Shown piece after piece: positions 37,932-51,907 of a stretch of DNA of 64,000 bases; the first letter of the stretch is position 1, and each line of letters opens with the position of its first letter. Position numbers and translations under genes: made by a program. Below the pieces are notes generated by a model. It was not told the origin of the DNA. It worked only from the letters and a program-made list of their open reading frames with translations, and made no database searches. Source of the stretch: Piper betle (lineage: Eukaryota > Streptophyta > Magnoliopsida > Piperales > Piperaceae); assembly GCA_033002965.1 (NCBI GenBank), contig JAURVB010005953.1:1-64000 (forward strand). Direction: 5' to 3'.

Positions 37932-40900
37932 TCAATCTTTTATCAGAGCCAATTCTTTGATTAAGACCTCGAGTGATTCCTCCTGTTTTATGTTCTGTAC
38001 CCACCTAGCATTGATGCGAACTTGCTCCACACTTTGCTTTAATGTCATGGAAATTGAAGGTGTAACTCGACTTGCAAAAAAGGCCTCTATTTCTTGAGCA
38101 TTCTCCTCATAGTAAAACTTCATAGAGATGAAACCCGGTTAAGAGGAACACTTAATCTGACATTAAATGTACAGCAGAACGGAGATAAAAAATGCCAACT
38201 TACCGGTGAGACTATCCGACGGACAATTGATGGAAGAAGAAAGCTTGCACCCCATCTTTTAGCAATTGCCTCCCAATTTTCCTGCAAATCAGTAGAAATG
38301 TGGTCATAACAAGCACTTTCAATTTGTGAAAAAATTTCCTAGGTAGAATTAGTGGAAAGGCACATATATCCTTTGTTCCCCCAACCTACCAAGGACTGCC
38401 AACAAACTAACACCTTTTCAATAGAAAAGCATTCAGCAGGCATTTTAAAGTTTAAGCAGCCATGCCAAGAAATTATTTTTTGTTAGCCAACAAATTATGC
38501 ATCGGCAATATGATTTACAACAAAACTGAAAACCATTCACATTTCATTAGCAAGATTTCTAGTCTGGCACAAATTAAATAGCATTAAAGGCTCTCTAAGC
38601 ATTCTACCTTCAACCACGACCATGCTATGTCACGCCCCTCCCAACTTATTCCCGAAAGGCCATAAATAACATCTTGTCCACGAACCTAAAAAATTGCTTG
38701 GTTCGAGTAAACAACCTCATTGAACTTCGAAATGTCAAATCAAGGAGAAACGCAGATGCAAAACGTAAGAATTAACCTCAGATGACAGAATAAAGTTCAA
38801 AGCTTTGAGAACAATTTCTGGATCTGGAGAAGATGCCATCGATGCTGCAAAAAACAAATAAAAATTTTTTCCCGCATGTTCAGACATGAAGGAATCTCAT
38901 ATGAGAGTCTGGAGATAAAAGGTTTTTGTCGTCCAAAATGACAGGTTGGTTACGTGATGTTCGTGGAAAAATACCAGATGTGATTGTGAGAAATTTGCAC
39001 CAATAGACACCGTAAAGCAATGCCTCAATCTAGATTGATTACCTAAAAGGCGACCCTTCTCTTCTGCAACATCGGTTTCTCTATAAAGCTTCAGCAGAGA
39101 ATCAAAACCACTCCTGTTGCTAGCATTAACAGCTTTCATTACAGACAAGTATGCAGCCTAAAGAAATCAAAAGTAAAAATTATTAGAAAATAAAAGGCAT
39201 TCTAGTATTCATGGCATCCGAAAAAAATTCAAATGTTTGAACCTCTCTTATATCTGCAGGAAGAAGAGGGGTATTCCTGTCATCCAGGAAAGTGTGAAAA
39301 CGAATTGAAGCCTCTTTGAGGGTGGCATCATGACCTAAATATACCAATGCAGTCAAAAGCTCTCCTCTCAATAACACGTTCAGATGGCTCTCACCAGTCA
39401 CAGGATCCCAACCTAACTTACTGAAATAACAATTAAACATGGAAAATGCAACATCAGTTAGTAAATTATCAAAAGAACATATGCAGAAGAATTTTAGTTC
39501 AGGGTACAAAAAAATTGGATGCTAATGTAAGATAAAGTCCTTAAAATACATATGTGTACATGTATATGTGCCAACGAAACGGTGGCTGTGTTTTGACTGT
39601 TTCTTGATGTGTTTAGTGTTCAAATTTTAGTTGACATTGGGAAGCTCCAATACTTCGTAGGAATTAAGGTATCTAGAAATGCTAATGGTATTCTTCTAAG
39701 CCAAAGGAAATATGTCTAAGATCTGCATAAGGATACATGACCGAAAGATTCCATACTTGTAGACATGCCGCGGGAGACATCCACAAAACTGGACCCTAAT
39801 GATGGTGACTTGTTTCCAGATCCAACATTGAATAGGTGGATTGTGGGAAGGTTGATTTATCTTACAGTTACTAGGCCTGAATTGGCTTTTGCAGTTAGTA
39901 TAGTAAATCAATTTATGCAAAGCCCAAAGACTTCACTGAACAGCTGTACTTAGAATACATTGCCATATTAGAAAATATCCAAGAAGGGGACTGTTTTACA
40001 AGTCTTTAAAATATATGTGTGTACATGTATATGTGCCACCGAAATGGCGGATGTGTTTTCGCAGTTTCTTTGATGTGTTTAGTGTTCAAATTTTAGTTGA
40101 GAGTACGTAGAAAATTAATCCCTCAGAATAAGTGATTAGTTGTAACCTCCTTTTGTCTAGAAATACATACACTAGGTCATGAAGCTGTATGTGAATCACC
40201 CCTATTTTCTATTGCTTGTTTCCCTAATTATACTTGTTTCACACAATGTAAATGTAAATTTTGTTATTACATCTAGTATGATTTTACAGGCCATTAGCAA
40301 TAAGAGGTCCTAGGTTTACTCTATAAAATTTCATCTACTATCGTTGTAAATAGGTAATTGATGATACCATATGCTTAATGGACTATCACAGATGTTTTTT
40401 GACTCTCTTAACATTCGTTTTTCTTTCTACTTTTCCACATGACCACCAACAATGCCAAAAAAAAGATAACGTTTCGAAAAATGTTTCTGTCGCTAGGTTT
40501 CCTAACACAAAATCTTTTTCGGCTCAAATCAAATTTCTCATGCGATAAAAAAAGGCATTTCAAAATAAATTGTACAGAAAGATGAAAAAACAATTTCATG
40601 CATTAAAACAAGCAACATTATCAGCATTAGCTAAAAGCTCAGACAACAAACTATTAGGAAGACAAAAATGTTTTCGATTACCAATCCAATTAGTTTGGAC
40701 ATTGAAGTCTACTCCAAAAATGAAAATATTTAGGAGCACTAACAATCAACACATCATATCAGTCAATATAAGAGCTAAAATACAAACTATAATGGAATCA
40801 TCAAACAAAAAGAAATTTTTGCGAAACAACAATTTATTAGAACGCTTACTTTGCTGAAAACAGAAGCAGATGAATAGAAAAAGATTTCAACTCATCCAAA

Positions 40901-43900
40901 CAATCTGGCAATGCAGCGCCTACAATCTTCACAACTTTTTTGCAGATCTAATTAAACCAAGGAAAAGTTTATGTTTTAACACAATATTGCAATATGGAAA
41001 TATATCACATTTTTTAAAAAATATATTAAAAAAAACGAAAAACTATAATTACTTCAATGAGTTTTGATGTCACAACGTAATCAAGATCTCCTCCGTATGC
41101 ATTCATCAAAGAGAGTAAAGAGGATAGGGTTTGCTCGCAAGCCTCACAGAGAGCATAAGAATCATTAAGAATACCTAATCATCAGAAGGAAAAGGAAACA
41201 GATTAGGTAAGATGAGAATAGAGAGCAGGGTGCTAGTCTCTACAAACACTTACCAAATCTATCAGCTGCGGACAAAGAATGAGCTTTAATTGCTGTTTGC
41301 AGTCTTTCTCCAAGCTTCTCATCATATTTTACCCTGTAAAAACCAGTCTGCTCAAAATTGGCTTTTACCCACCATTGTTCACTTTCCAAAATATTGGCGT
41401 TCTTTCCATCATGGAATGAGTGAAGTTCATCTATGTCCATACTTCCAATCTTACTTTCGAGCAAAAAATTCCTTTTTTCTTGTCTAACCCAGAATATAAT
41501 GTCAATGGAACAATCCATTGTCCATCCCCAACAGAACCATTTGCACAAAATTGTGACTGCAAAGTGAAGTCATAGTCATATTTATAAGAATCAGATCTTC
41601 TGAAAGCAAATATAAACCAAAATAAGTAAAAAAATTTCAAGGCTAGTATGTCACATGTAATAGACCTGCTTAAACACCAACGCATTATCCTTGAGTTCTA
41701 CACTGACAACTGGGTACCCTTTTTGCTTTGTCCAGGTATCCATCAACTTGTTGACTTCCACACCCGATTCCTCAGAAAGAACACCCCACAAATCTTCGGT
41801 CTCGGCATTTTTGAAAGCATACTTTTTGACATATGAAGCTAAGGATTTCTGACTCAGAAACAAACTTATATGTACGGTCAAACGACAATCATAACATATA
41901 TACCATCCGTATAAATGCATAACTTCTTACCATCCTAAAATAAAAAAGAAAAAGAAGAAAGTGAAACCAGTAAAAGCCTACTTAATATTGTTCAATAACC
42001 GACCTGAAATATCTCTGCACCAAGAAAACTTTGCAGCATACGAATAATTGAAGCACCCTTTTGATAGCTTATAGCATCAAAAATTTCATCCACTGAACGA
42101 GCAATCCCCACCTCTACCTACAGTTATAACATTTTTAGTACCAAATTGCTGATAAAAAAATTCATATGATAATCCCAACAAAAATCTATATTTTAACCTT
42201 GACAGCCCGTATTTAATGCCATAACCTAATCCCCCACCCCCTCCCCTCCCCCTCCTCACCCCCCCTAAAAAAGATAATAATAGACAGCAGTGATATCAAC
42301 TCCGCATTAGTTCAAAACATGCATGATATTCAGCTTGAAAATGCAATATCTTTAATGAACATCAAAACATTAGTAGAAATAGGGATAAAGAAGTAAGTCA
42401 AAATCTTTTTTTACTTAGCTCGACACATTCTGTGATGTGAAACAACAAAGATATTGATTAATATATGTAATTCTCTAGGGCGGATAAAGTTGAAAACAGT
42501 ATGTTGAATCGAACATGAGCAGATGCAGGGAAGTAGAAAGTTCACGTTCACTATGAAAGGTAAAAATATAAAATAAGATGTCCAAAACTTGTTCCAGCTT
42601 TAGCTTTTAGCTTCATACGGATATAGATACACAAAGCTTTCAGCAAAAAACTGCAATTAGTAGAATTACAGAAAAACCTCTCCACCAATTTGTCAGACAA
42701 CAAAGCATGATATCAAACAAAAATACAAGATATTTCTGCAAAGCATATAATGAATGATGCCCTACTATGAGCCAGAAAAGCACCTGCCTAACGTCATATC
42801 AGTTACAAACAAATGGCATCAGGTAAACAATAGACATAAGTATGGCATTTAGAGATAGGTGACTACCCTTAAAATGTATATTGGCAATCCTTAAAATGTT
42901 TTGACTGACGATATGAACAATCTTACTCATGAGTTATTAGTTTACCTACCGGTGAGAATCAACTTGAATTTTATGTTTATAAAATTTAAGATAGAAAAAA
43001 TTTTCGACCATCCTTCTGATTGCAAGATAGGTAGGCAACCTTTAAAATATTTTGACTGATCTATGCAAACAATTTCACTCATGAGGTATGACTCATAAGT
43101 TCATCTACTAGTTGGAATCAACTTGGGGGTGGGTTTTTGCGTTCTCAAAAATGAAGGATGAAATTTCATTCATCCTAGTGAGTAGATGAAATGCTGGAGC
43201 CAAGCGGGAACAGAGAATACATAGAGAAGAGCATATTTGTCTGGGAGTGATTGTTTACTTCGATAGGGTGTGATTCTCCCAGTGCATCCAGCCTCAAGCC
43301 AGCCATAGTTTCTCCAAGAAATTGAGTCCAAATTTTCCACTCCGGAAACAGATAATCAGTAGCCAAATAACTCACCTGGATGATTATATGGTTCACATAA
43401 ATAGTGTCTCAGAGTATGGGCAAAAAGGAAACAACAGCAAATGAACAATTATACTCAAGCAAACAAGACAGTAAATATGTGATACCCATGTAGCAAAACC
43501 TTCATTCAGCCATAAATGGGTCCACCACTCCATTGTGACAAGGTTACCAAACCACTGGTGGGCAAGTTCATGTGCGATAACAATCGCAACCTTTTCACAC
43601 GCAAGGAAAAATGGCTTATATCAGCTATCAATAACAGTGTCAAAACAACCTCTTGAACAAGATTGGAGGACCATGTATCGTACCCATTGCTTATTAGCAG
43701 CTGAAGAGTGCTTATCATCATAGAGTAACGCTGTATCCCGATAAGTGACAAGACCATAGTTCTCCATGGCACCAGCTGCAAAATCTGGGATCGCAACCAT
43801 ATCCAGCTTTGGAAGTGGATAGGGCGTTGCAAAGTAACTACAAAGCCCAAACAGTTAAAACACGAGCAAAACTACTCTTCTAAGAACTCTCAGGGGCAGT

Positions 43901-44967
43901 TAGTTGCTATATCAATAACTACATGAACAGGAAGTAACTATCACAAAATCACAAAATAAATATAGGGCACGTACTTCTTATACAAATCAAGAACCTTCAC
44001 TGCAACCTCTAGCCCGAATTTTCCTTGTTCACTCTTTCCAACGGGACAATAGACACTAACCTTAACCCCTGCAAAACCGTTCAAATCATAAACTGTCTTT
44101 CGGAAATCCAAAGGAAACAGTAGCGATTTCTTTTTTATTTTATGGTTAAGATTTACCGTCATTAGTGACGTCGTGAATCACATCGAACAACCCAACTACA
44201 AAGGCCACCAAATAAGTTGACATCAAAGGGGACTCCTCATAACACACAGTCTTGACATCCCCATCAACCTTCTCCTCCACAACCGGCATGTTGGACAGAG
44301 CAGTCACCTCAGAGGGCACCTCAAGTGTTACCTTAAACGTAGCCTGCATCATCCATCGCACACACCCAATAAACCCTAACAACCAAATCGAATTCGAAGT
44401 CACACAAAACATGTAAGAAACCCAATCTACCACCTTGAGAGCAGGCTCGTCCCAGCAAGGGAAGCACCGACGAGCATCGACCGGCTCGAACTGCGTCACG
44501 GCCATGTTCTTCTTCTCCCCATTCACCACGTATGAACTCCGGTAAAACCCCTTCATCCCATCGGTCAAAACCCCCGAAAATCGGATCGACAGAACCCCTC
44601 CCCGGCCGGTATCGGGTCTTCGAACGCGAGCACCACCACCTCATCCTCTGCCAACACCACCACCTCCGACGGCCGGATCTGCCAAAACAGATTCCCAAAC
44701 TGAACGACGGCGATGGGAAAAGCCTAAAGATAGAATCTTTCGGGGTACCTGGAAGTCGCCGGTGGAGGCAGCGAAGACGACGGAGGCGGAGTCGACGGCT
44801 AGGTCGAGGGAGTTGAGTACGAGGAAGCTGGTTTCTCGGCGGATTTGCAGGAGGACGTCTGCAGCGCCGGTGAAGCTGCAGGCGTCCAGGTCGGGGCGGA
44901 GGCGCAGGTCGTAGCGTCGTGGTACGGCAAAGTCCGGCAGGCGGGTCTGGCCTCGGAACTGCTCCAT
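37932..44967 (-). CDS. APM1: Aminopeptidase M1, copy 4 (two single-base frame breaks)
   Basis: Exons, 5' to 3': 44967-44749, 44678-44434, 44343-44157, 44068-43975, 43837-43684, 43590-43486, 43375-43259, 42117-42004, 41848-41666, 41556-41254, 41174-41053, 40947-40850, 39420-39243, 39157-39043, 38844-38777, 38685-38608, 38281-38204, 38117-37932. Each boundary is GT-AG and phases agree. The coding sum is 2644 bases; adding the two missing ones gives 2646, or 881 residues, close to the Arabidopsis enzyme. The N-terminal domain is followed by the catalytic domain with GAMEN 271-275, HELAH 307-311 and the third zinc ligand Glu330, then the helical C-terminal domain. The breaks lie in a C4 run in exon 2 (44595-44598) and a T6 run in exon 10 (41473-41478). 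The sequence upstream of the start differs from the other copies, so regulation may differ. No signal peptide is visible. Probably the best functional candidate. Confidence 0.87.
39530..40245 (+). mobile_element. Copia remnant in intron 12 of copy 4
   Basis: Same internal deletions as the copy 3 remnant: start of the 5' LTR, fragment of reverse transcriptase, 3' LTR, then ATGTA at 40246-40250. The shared deletion joints show common descent. Confidence 0.85.
42231..42266 (-). other. Intronic G-quadruplex motif, copy 4
   Basis: Counterpart of the tracts in copies 2 and 3 on the sense strand. Confidence 0.6.
44679..44748 (-). other. 70-base mini-intron 1 of copy 4
   Basis: Donor GTACCC follows a CAG codon; the acceptor is TTTTGGCAG. 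Removing it joins the exons in phase 0 and matches the family length exactly. Copies 2 and 3 have 68-base versions (24797-24864, 35888-35955) ending TTTTAG. This is close to the minimum intron size known in plants. Confidence 0.7.
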
Positions 44968-45009
44968 CGACGGCGGCGGTTTCGTCTTCTCCGGCGAGTC
45001 GCGGTGCCG

Positions 45010-45024
45010 CGGGTCGTTATATAT
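45010..45024 (-). promoter_or_regulatory. TATA-like sequence upstream of copy 4
   Basis: The minus strand reads AAATATATAACG about 50 bases upstream of the start codon. The other copies do not share it. It may be a core promoter specific to copy 4. Confidence 0.3.
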
Positions 45025-45078
45025 TTAATAATTCAAAGCCTGTTTATTGTAAATCATAAAATGATGATTACTTTATGA

Positions 45079-47570
45079 TTAACTGGTGGGGTCCACAATG
45101 ATTGATGTGTTTGATCTTAGTTTGTTGCGTTGAATATTCCAAGGTTGTTGAAAAAATAATAAAAAATTTTATTTGGATTTGGCCAAAACAACCTCAAATC
45201 TATCCGTAATTTAATTTAATTGAGATTATTAATTGAAGTTGATATTTTTAACTTGATTTCTAATACTAACCAGCTTCACATTATTATATTATCCAACACA
45301 GCCAAATATTACCAAAAATATGATAAGGAGCGAATTTGGGCAATTTTGTTAATTTTTACATATAATTCTCCTCCAAAAGTATTACAGCGGATGAAATAGA
45401 ATTAAAAAAATGTATTTTTAATAATTTTCTCTTGTGGGCAAGGAAAAAAGTTGTAAGATAATCATGTTGGGTTTTTTTATTTGGCTTTCTGAACAAAAAT
45501 GACAGTGGATAACCTTTTTTCCTTTTCAAATATCATTTTAAGTGAATAGTTTTTTTTAATATAATGAGTTTAATATTTTTTCCTCAAAGCAAGATGTTGA
45601 CACCTATTACGATCCGATATTAAATGTATCTTTTATACAAATTTAATTATCTATAATACGATGACACTTAATTTTTTTGAAAATTCTAACAATACTATAT
45701 CTTTGAAGTGAGTTAACGAATTTAAGAAGCACAAGGCATACTTCATGAATACTACCGCCGTTTACCAATTAACGAAAATCTCATACATGTTATAAATCTC
45801 CTTAATTGAAAAAAATAATTTAATTAAACAGATATAAACCAATCAAATAAGTGTTCAAGCAAAACCCTGAATACAACCATCAGTCCAAGTACAGTGGTCT
45901 TCACTGTCAATCACCTTCCCGAATTTATAGAAGGTGAGACATTCCTCTGGCTGTTAACAAAACTTGACAAAGATGTGTCTCAAATGTGGCACACATTAAA
46001 TAATAAGATAAATTATATATATTTTTTTACATATACCTTAAAGATGTAGATATTCTAATTAAATAAGTAGATGAAGTATAATAGTTTAATTTATATATTT
46101 TTAAAATTTAAATTCTTGTTGTATTTTGACGAGAAGGCTTACGTACTAACCTAAATCACACAGGATATTAGCTGTTGTTAATACTAATTTTTTCTTATAG
46201 CCTTATTATTAACTAAACCCAAACTTATGGTTTCTTTGCATTGAAAAAAAGGCTTTCTCTTCTATCATGTAATCATAAATAATTGGGGTCAAAATTGCAT
46301 GTCAATTTCTCGATGAACTCAATGTATCATACAACGTATTAATACTCAAAAATCTAAACTTGTCATGTCTAAGTCTTTTTTCGTACCTGGGCTAAATTTA
46401 TCATACCAGTCTTCTTCGTAGCCAGCGTCTACTTGGTTTAAGTCTGCCACTGCGTCATATTAGCACACGCCCGCTTTAGCTACGGCCCTATCCAATAACT
46501 TTTGATCCGAGTAAAAAATTTGTTATACATAATCTTCTGTCTCTTTATAGCTTTTATATTATACAAATAATAGTTTGTTGGCAAAGAACTTACCACAACT
46601 AACAAGATTTGTTAAAATATGTTCTAAGGATTATTTCATATTAATGTTTTATGTCCAGTGTGATTCCAGTTTATTTTTATTTCTTAGTTGTCATTTTATC
46701 CATTAATAAAAATATAATATTTATCTATTGCCTTGACGCAGCATTTTCTTAATTTCTTTGCCCTTTCTTTAAAGAAAAACTCATCAAAGAGTTGTTAGTT
46801 TTAAGCTACTGCCGGCCTGCTTCTAATTATTTTTCAAGTTTGTATCAATAACAATAAAATTTTATATGATTTACTCACTTGTCCTAAAACTCAAACTTTC
46901 AAGAAAAAAACCACTTAATATCTACTTAAATATTTCCCTTCTTGCAAGTAAATTTTTAAAACTTCGCCTATGAAGAAACACAAAGCAAATAGTCTCTCGG
47001 GGAATGACACGAGACAAATCAACATTTCTCCGAACATATATTATGATAGCCACTACTTTCAATTACTAATCACACATTATATTGCCTTCTTATGAAGAGA
47101 GTTAGAATTTAAAGTAACAAAACATAAGAGCCCCACATGGAAAACAAAAACGAAGATGTCTTGATACATTGACAAGCAGTATAAGCAATGCGGCTACCTA
47201 TCATACAAGTCCGCGTTGGTTACAAGTAAAAAGAGAGGAGACCTAAACGTGATTTTCCTCGCCACATGAGAGGTTGAAGCAAGCACATTACTTCAACCAT
47301 TCCAGCGGTTTTCACCTGCACCACGTAGGTAACACAGCAGAAAATAAACCGATATTTTCCATGATAGGTACACAAAAATTCTAGATAATCCATTTGACAA
47401 ACAAACAAATTCAGATCATTCTTTTGCCAAATAAACAAATTCATAGGGAGCTGTAGATATCAATAGGCGTCATCCATAGCTAGCTATTTTGGCAAATGAA
47501 ATGCTATTTGAGTAGAGTACTATATTGCTAAAAACATGCTCCAAGTAAGTTCAGATGAAAAATAATCAGA
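45079..47570. other. Intergenic, AT-rich
   Basis: No gene, RNA or clear repeat was found. A 74-codon frame at 47220-47444 on the minus strand has no recognisable features and is probably chance. Confidence 0.5.
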
Positions 47571-47574
47571 AGTA

Positions 47575-47745
47575 AGGTCTTCCAGCCAATATTGGCGGTA
47601 AGACCCAATAAATAACTAGATATGGATGAGTGCCAACACCTATTTATTAATGAAATTTCTAAACTGCCATTCAGGATACTTAATGAATGGTGGTTTCCTT
47701 GCTTATGATTGGGTCTTATAACTATATTAGCTTTAAGACCTTCCA
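47575..47745. mobile_element. Short MITE-like inverted-repeat element
   Basis: The left end AAGGTCTTCCAGCCAATAT...AAGACCCAAT is matched by the reverse complement of the right end, TGGAAGGTCTTAAAGCTAATAT...AAGACCCAATC. It is about 170 bases long with no coding capacity. The target duplication is unclear. Confidence 0.45.
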
Positions 47746-48946
47746 GATTATTACTCTTCTATCAAAAAACTTCTTCATTGGTCCTTCCATATCCGGCTTT
47801 TCATTCTTAACATCCATCAGCCAATTTATTCTACTACAAAAAAATAAGTAGTGGTGAATCAAGCCTAATTAGGCTAGCACATTAAAAATGCCTATCAATG
47901 CAAGAACGGTTAATAGAAAAGACATTATCTCATAGGCGGGCGACATTCAACATCACTCACACTCGTGGCTTTAAAGCTTGGAGATCTCTGTGAGAACTAT
48001 GTTTGGTCTGATATACCTTTTAGATAAAAATGCCGCCAAGAGAAGACATCATTTCTACAACTTCAGCAAGCCTTTAAGATCAATTAATTATTTCATTTTT
48101 TCAGAACTACATGAATCAAAATGTATGCATACCAATCTAAAAATTGTTACCTAGATGAGCAATTCATAAATGACTGCATATGTCTGAGCTTTTAAGCATC
48201 TAATCAAATAGAAAACAAAGATAAAATGGCTTCTTACCGCAATATGAAATTCTTTAGTGACTAGGGCAATCAACAATTGACCACCTCCACCATTTGACCA
48301 TCATCATCTTATTACAATATGCCCCATGATCATAAACAAATATCATTTTTTAAAGGAATTCCACATTCCAATTCATTTTTATTGCCTTAATCCACCTTTT
48401 TAGCCTACCTATATCTCTCACTTGACAATAAAAAGATACAAACCCTTTTCAGTATCACAGGTGAATTCTCTTTACTCAAAACCAATAATTTCTACATTGA
48501 AGCAATACAGCCTCTAACTAATTTCCTTTACCTCGAAATTCTAAGTCTCCCACCCTCATTTTTATTTCAGCTTCGCCCAATAAATCTACACTCTGTTCCA
48601 TAAAGTATAACTGGTCTACAATGTGGGCTTTATCCTTTAATTTAGCAAGACTATATCAATTTTTGTACCATGCAACATAATGCTTTAATTTGAGAGTGAT
48701 CCTTTGCTAAAAATAAAAGAGAAATCACACCTATGTACTCTATATATTGTTTGGAAGCCATGCAAATAAGCTTTCCTTATTCACGGCACAGGAGCAAATA
48801 ACCGTACAACTTAGCACCGAAAATTGACACTGAAACTGCAGAGAGTTATATCAAACATAGAGGTTTTCCAATGATAAACAAACACAGCTCAAAAACTAAG
48901 CAGAATCCAAATCAAGAAGAAGATGGGCAGGCAACAGATCCATACC
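47746..48946. other. Intergenic, downstream of trihelix gene
   Basis: AT-rich sequence with no recognisable gene. The part nearest 48947 may be the 3' untranslated region of the trihelix gene. Confidence 0.45.
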
Positions 48947-50125
48947 TCAACCACTCCCATTCTCCATGGAAAGATCAGCCTCCTCATCCTCCTCCTCACC
49001 CTCATCCCGTATGTTCAGCGATCTCCGTCTCCGCCCTCTCCAAAATCTGCCGCTTCTGCACCTCCAAGTCCCTATGGAACTCCATCCTCATCTTCTCCAG
49101 CTCCATCATCTGCTGCCTCTTGCTATTCTCAATCCTCTCATATATCTCCCCAAACTTCCTCACCGAATCCGCCAACATCCGGTACGACGCCGGATCGCAA
49201 CTCACCCCTTGTTTCCCCACTCCCTTCCCAGACGATACCAAATAACCATTCTCGTCCTCATCTTCCAAATCATCATCCTCATCGTCGTCGTCATCATCGT
49301 CTAAAAACTCGGAATTACCGGGACTGTCACTCATCTCATCCATCCCATCTGCTTTGTTCAGATAAACCCTAGGGTTCATGAATATGTATTCGCCGGAATC
49401 CAACCCGCAGGGAGGCCAGTGTGGCGCACCTGCTGCGGTGGGGGGCTCATCAACATATCCATCTTCTTGAAGAAGACCCATTTGCAGGAGGAGGTGCCGG
49501 TCTCGGCCATCCTCACCTTCTCCTTCTTGTACCGGCGCTTCAAGGTGTCAAGGCGGTGGCGGCACTGCGCCTCCGACCTGGGCACCCGCGACGCCTGCGA
49601 CACCTTCCTCGCCACCTCCCCCACTCGTCGGCGCGCAGGCTCTTCCTCCCCATCTGCAGGAACCTGTCGCCCCACACGTCGAGGAGGACGAACGTCGCCT
49701 GCTCCGACCACTCCCCCGGCGAGATCCGCGGCGGCGGCGCCGGCTTCGGCCGGGGGCGAACTCGTATCCGTGGCCGGCCAACCGGTCGATCCGCCGCTTC
49801 TTCTGCGGGATCTGGCTGAAGTACCGCCTCTCCTCCTCTTCCTCCTCCTCCTCATCATCATCAGCATCAAACCCTTCCTCCTCCTCCTCCTCCTCGTCCT
49901 CGACGTACCCGGTGAATCGGCCGCCGACTCGCCGGCCGAAGCCCCGATCGCCGTCTTCATCGCCGTCGAAATCGCCGCGATTGTGCGGGGCCGTGGGGCC
50001 AGAGTCGAGGAGGCGGGCCTTGGAGGTGGGGCGGTGGGAGGAGGGGTAGTTGGTGGGGGGCGGTGGTGGCCACGGTGGCGGTGGGCCGGGTAGCGACCGT
50101 CGGCGTCGGCGTCGGCGTCGTCCAT
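48947..50125 (-). CDS. Trihelix (GT-type) transcription factor, frame-broken
   Basis: Single-exon gene, about 393 codons, spread over several frames. In order: a start at 50125 (MDDADADADG), a proline-rich segment, an acidic tract, a basic KKRRIDRLAGHGYEF segment that may be a nuclear signal, a trihelix DNA-binding domain (about 49460-49710; WSEQATFVLLDVWGDRF, later QCRHRLDTLKRRYKKEK, then WVFFKKMDML), an acidic linker, and a C-terminal coiled coil (KRQQMMELEKMRMEF). This fits the SIP1-like clade of plant trihelix repressors. Frame breaks sit at short G/C runs: 50088-50090, 49752-49756, 49618-49622 and 49410-49412, each needing one more base, plus one extra base near 49017. No nonsense codon interrupts the correct frame of each segment. 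Either the assembly is wrong at these runs or this is a very young pseudogene. The alternative stop at 49002 ignores the last break. Confidence 0.8.
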
Positions 50126-50879
50126 CGTCGCCGGAGCCCCCAAATCGGGAACCCTAGGAGGAAGATCCCGGCGAGGTTGGGAGTACGAGGCCCGAATCGG
50201 TTGTTCGGGTTGGCCTAGCATATATGTAGGCTTCTCCTTCTGGGGGACCCACATCATCACATCGTCGTCTTTCATTTACACTCTTTCTTTCTGTGTTGGT
50301 GCAAATCAATTATCTCATTTCATCAAATTATTATAATTTTATCTTAATATTCTTTTTAAACTACATAAATGAAGCCCTAATATTACATAAAATCATTAAT
50401 ATATATATATAATTAGTTATTAAATAAGTGATAAGCAAATATTATGAAGATGATTCACTTCGAGCTAAACATTTTATTAACATTTCAATTCCGATTGACA
50501 AATTAGTTTTTTTAAAGAATCAATCGTAAAGTTTAAAGTCAATATCAACTGTAAAATTTAATGAACAAGTTGACAACTAAATATGTATGTAAGTGTTAAA
50601 TTTGGAGGCATTCAATAAAAACTAAGTACATAGGAGTGTTAAATTTTTAAAATACCATTAACAAGATAATTTTTATCCCCCGAATGCCACCACACTTTTA
50701 TTGTGCCATTGTTAGTAATAATGGGGCATTAAAATATCTTCCCTTCACATTATTCTTTTTTAATTTTTCTTTTTATAGTTTTACCCTTCTTCCAACCTCT
50801 AAATCTTCTTCTCTCTATCTTTTTTATTCAAAGCTTCTTGCCTTCACAAACTCATGAAAAACACTAACCAACTAATGCA
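50126..50879. other. Intergenic, trihelix upstream region
   Basis: AT-rich sequence holding the presumed promoter of the trihelix gene. I see no confident TATA box and no other gene. Confidence 0.4.
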
Positions 50880-51907
50880 CAGGAATATAAACCATACATA
50901 TATAACAAGACAAATGCCATCAATAAATATCACTGGTTTAAAAAATAATTAGTATAAACGGGTAAGGAGAATTTGATATTTCATAAGGAAAGAAAACTAT
51001 ATATCATTTTCACGGAAACATTTAAAGGGCATCTACTGAAGAACCATCAAAGTATAGACTCAATAACATCCCTAATTGAACTAATGCTATGCAACTTTTA
51101 GCAATAACTAATCTTGCTCTCAAGAAAAAACATATATCTTAAGCCCTCTCTAAACTTTAATATAACGTCTAGCTAAGAATATAATGACCGAATACTCTTA
51201 GACAGTCACTTTTAGTACCCTATAATACCACAAGTCTATACATGCGTTGTACATAATAGTATATGTCTATTTCATAGCTCTCTAAGTATGAGAAATATTA
51301 AAGCGTAAAGATATCAAGATTCCTCAGAAATGAAACAACTCTTTCATTAAACCAAAGCTCGTTGCAACTTGTGTATGCGCCCGCTCACGGTATACGTTAG
51401 GTCAAATTCATCAACTTTTGACTCACTAAACATTTGATAAAAATTATGTATAGGGTTGGGAAGAGAATCATATAAATAGTCCCGAAAGCAACGTGAGGTA
51501 GAGCTAAGTTCGAAAACAACACGATGGATCTCACCCTCGATGTTTATTAATCACGGAAATAAAATGTGTCTGGATAGCTCGTGTCAAGTGGGGTTAGATA
51601 AAATAGCCGCTTAACACGTCCTATGATCTAGATATCATATACACAATAGAGTAAGCGATAAATTTGAAAAAAGTCCTAATGAACTTATGGTCCAAGCTTT
51701 GAGCGTATTGACACATCTATGGCGAGCTCAAACTCCTAAATATAAATAGGAAACTAAATAAAACTCGCGTGAATATAAATAGGAAACTAAATAACAAGTA
51801 ATAATTAAATAAATATTTAAATGTATAAACTCATTTATCAATAAATGAATAGTAAGTAATAAATAAATTATACACTAATTGAGAAATAATAATAATATCA
51901 ATAATAC
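50880..51907 (-). mobile_element. Outer, oldest gypsy-like LTR, left part
   Basis: Diverged copy of 54290-55140 in the same orientation. It is interrupted at 51907 by a solo LTR and resumes at 58071. The end that would read TGTAACACC is missing, so it is truncated near 50880. Confidence 0.65.
51903..51907. repeat. Target-site duplication AATAC
   Basis: Matched by AATAC at 58066-58070 and flanks the plus-strand solo LTR. Confidence 0.8.

Noticed and set aside
47220..47444. 74-codon minus-strand frame
   Set aside because: No domain, no promoter evidence and no conservation visible in the window.
48871..49372. Serine/proline-rich plus-strand frames
   Set aside because: Shadow of the C-terminal coding region of the trihelix gene on the minus strand.
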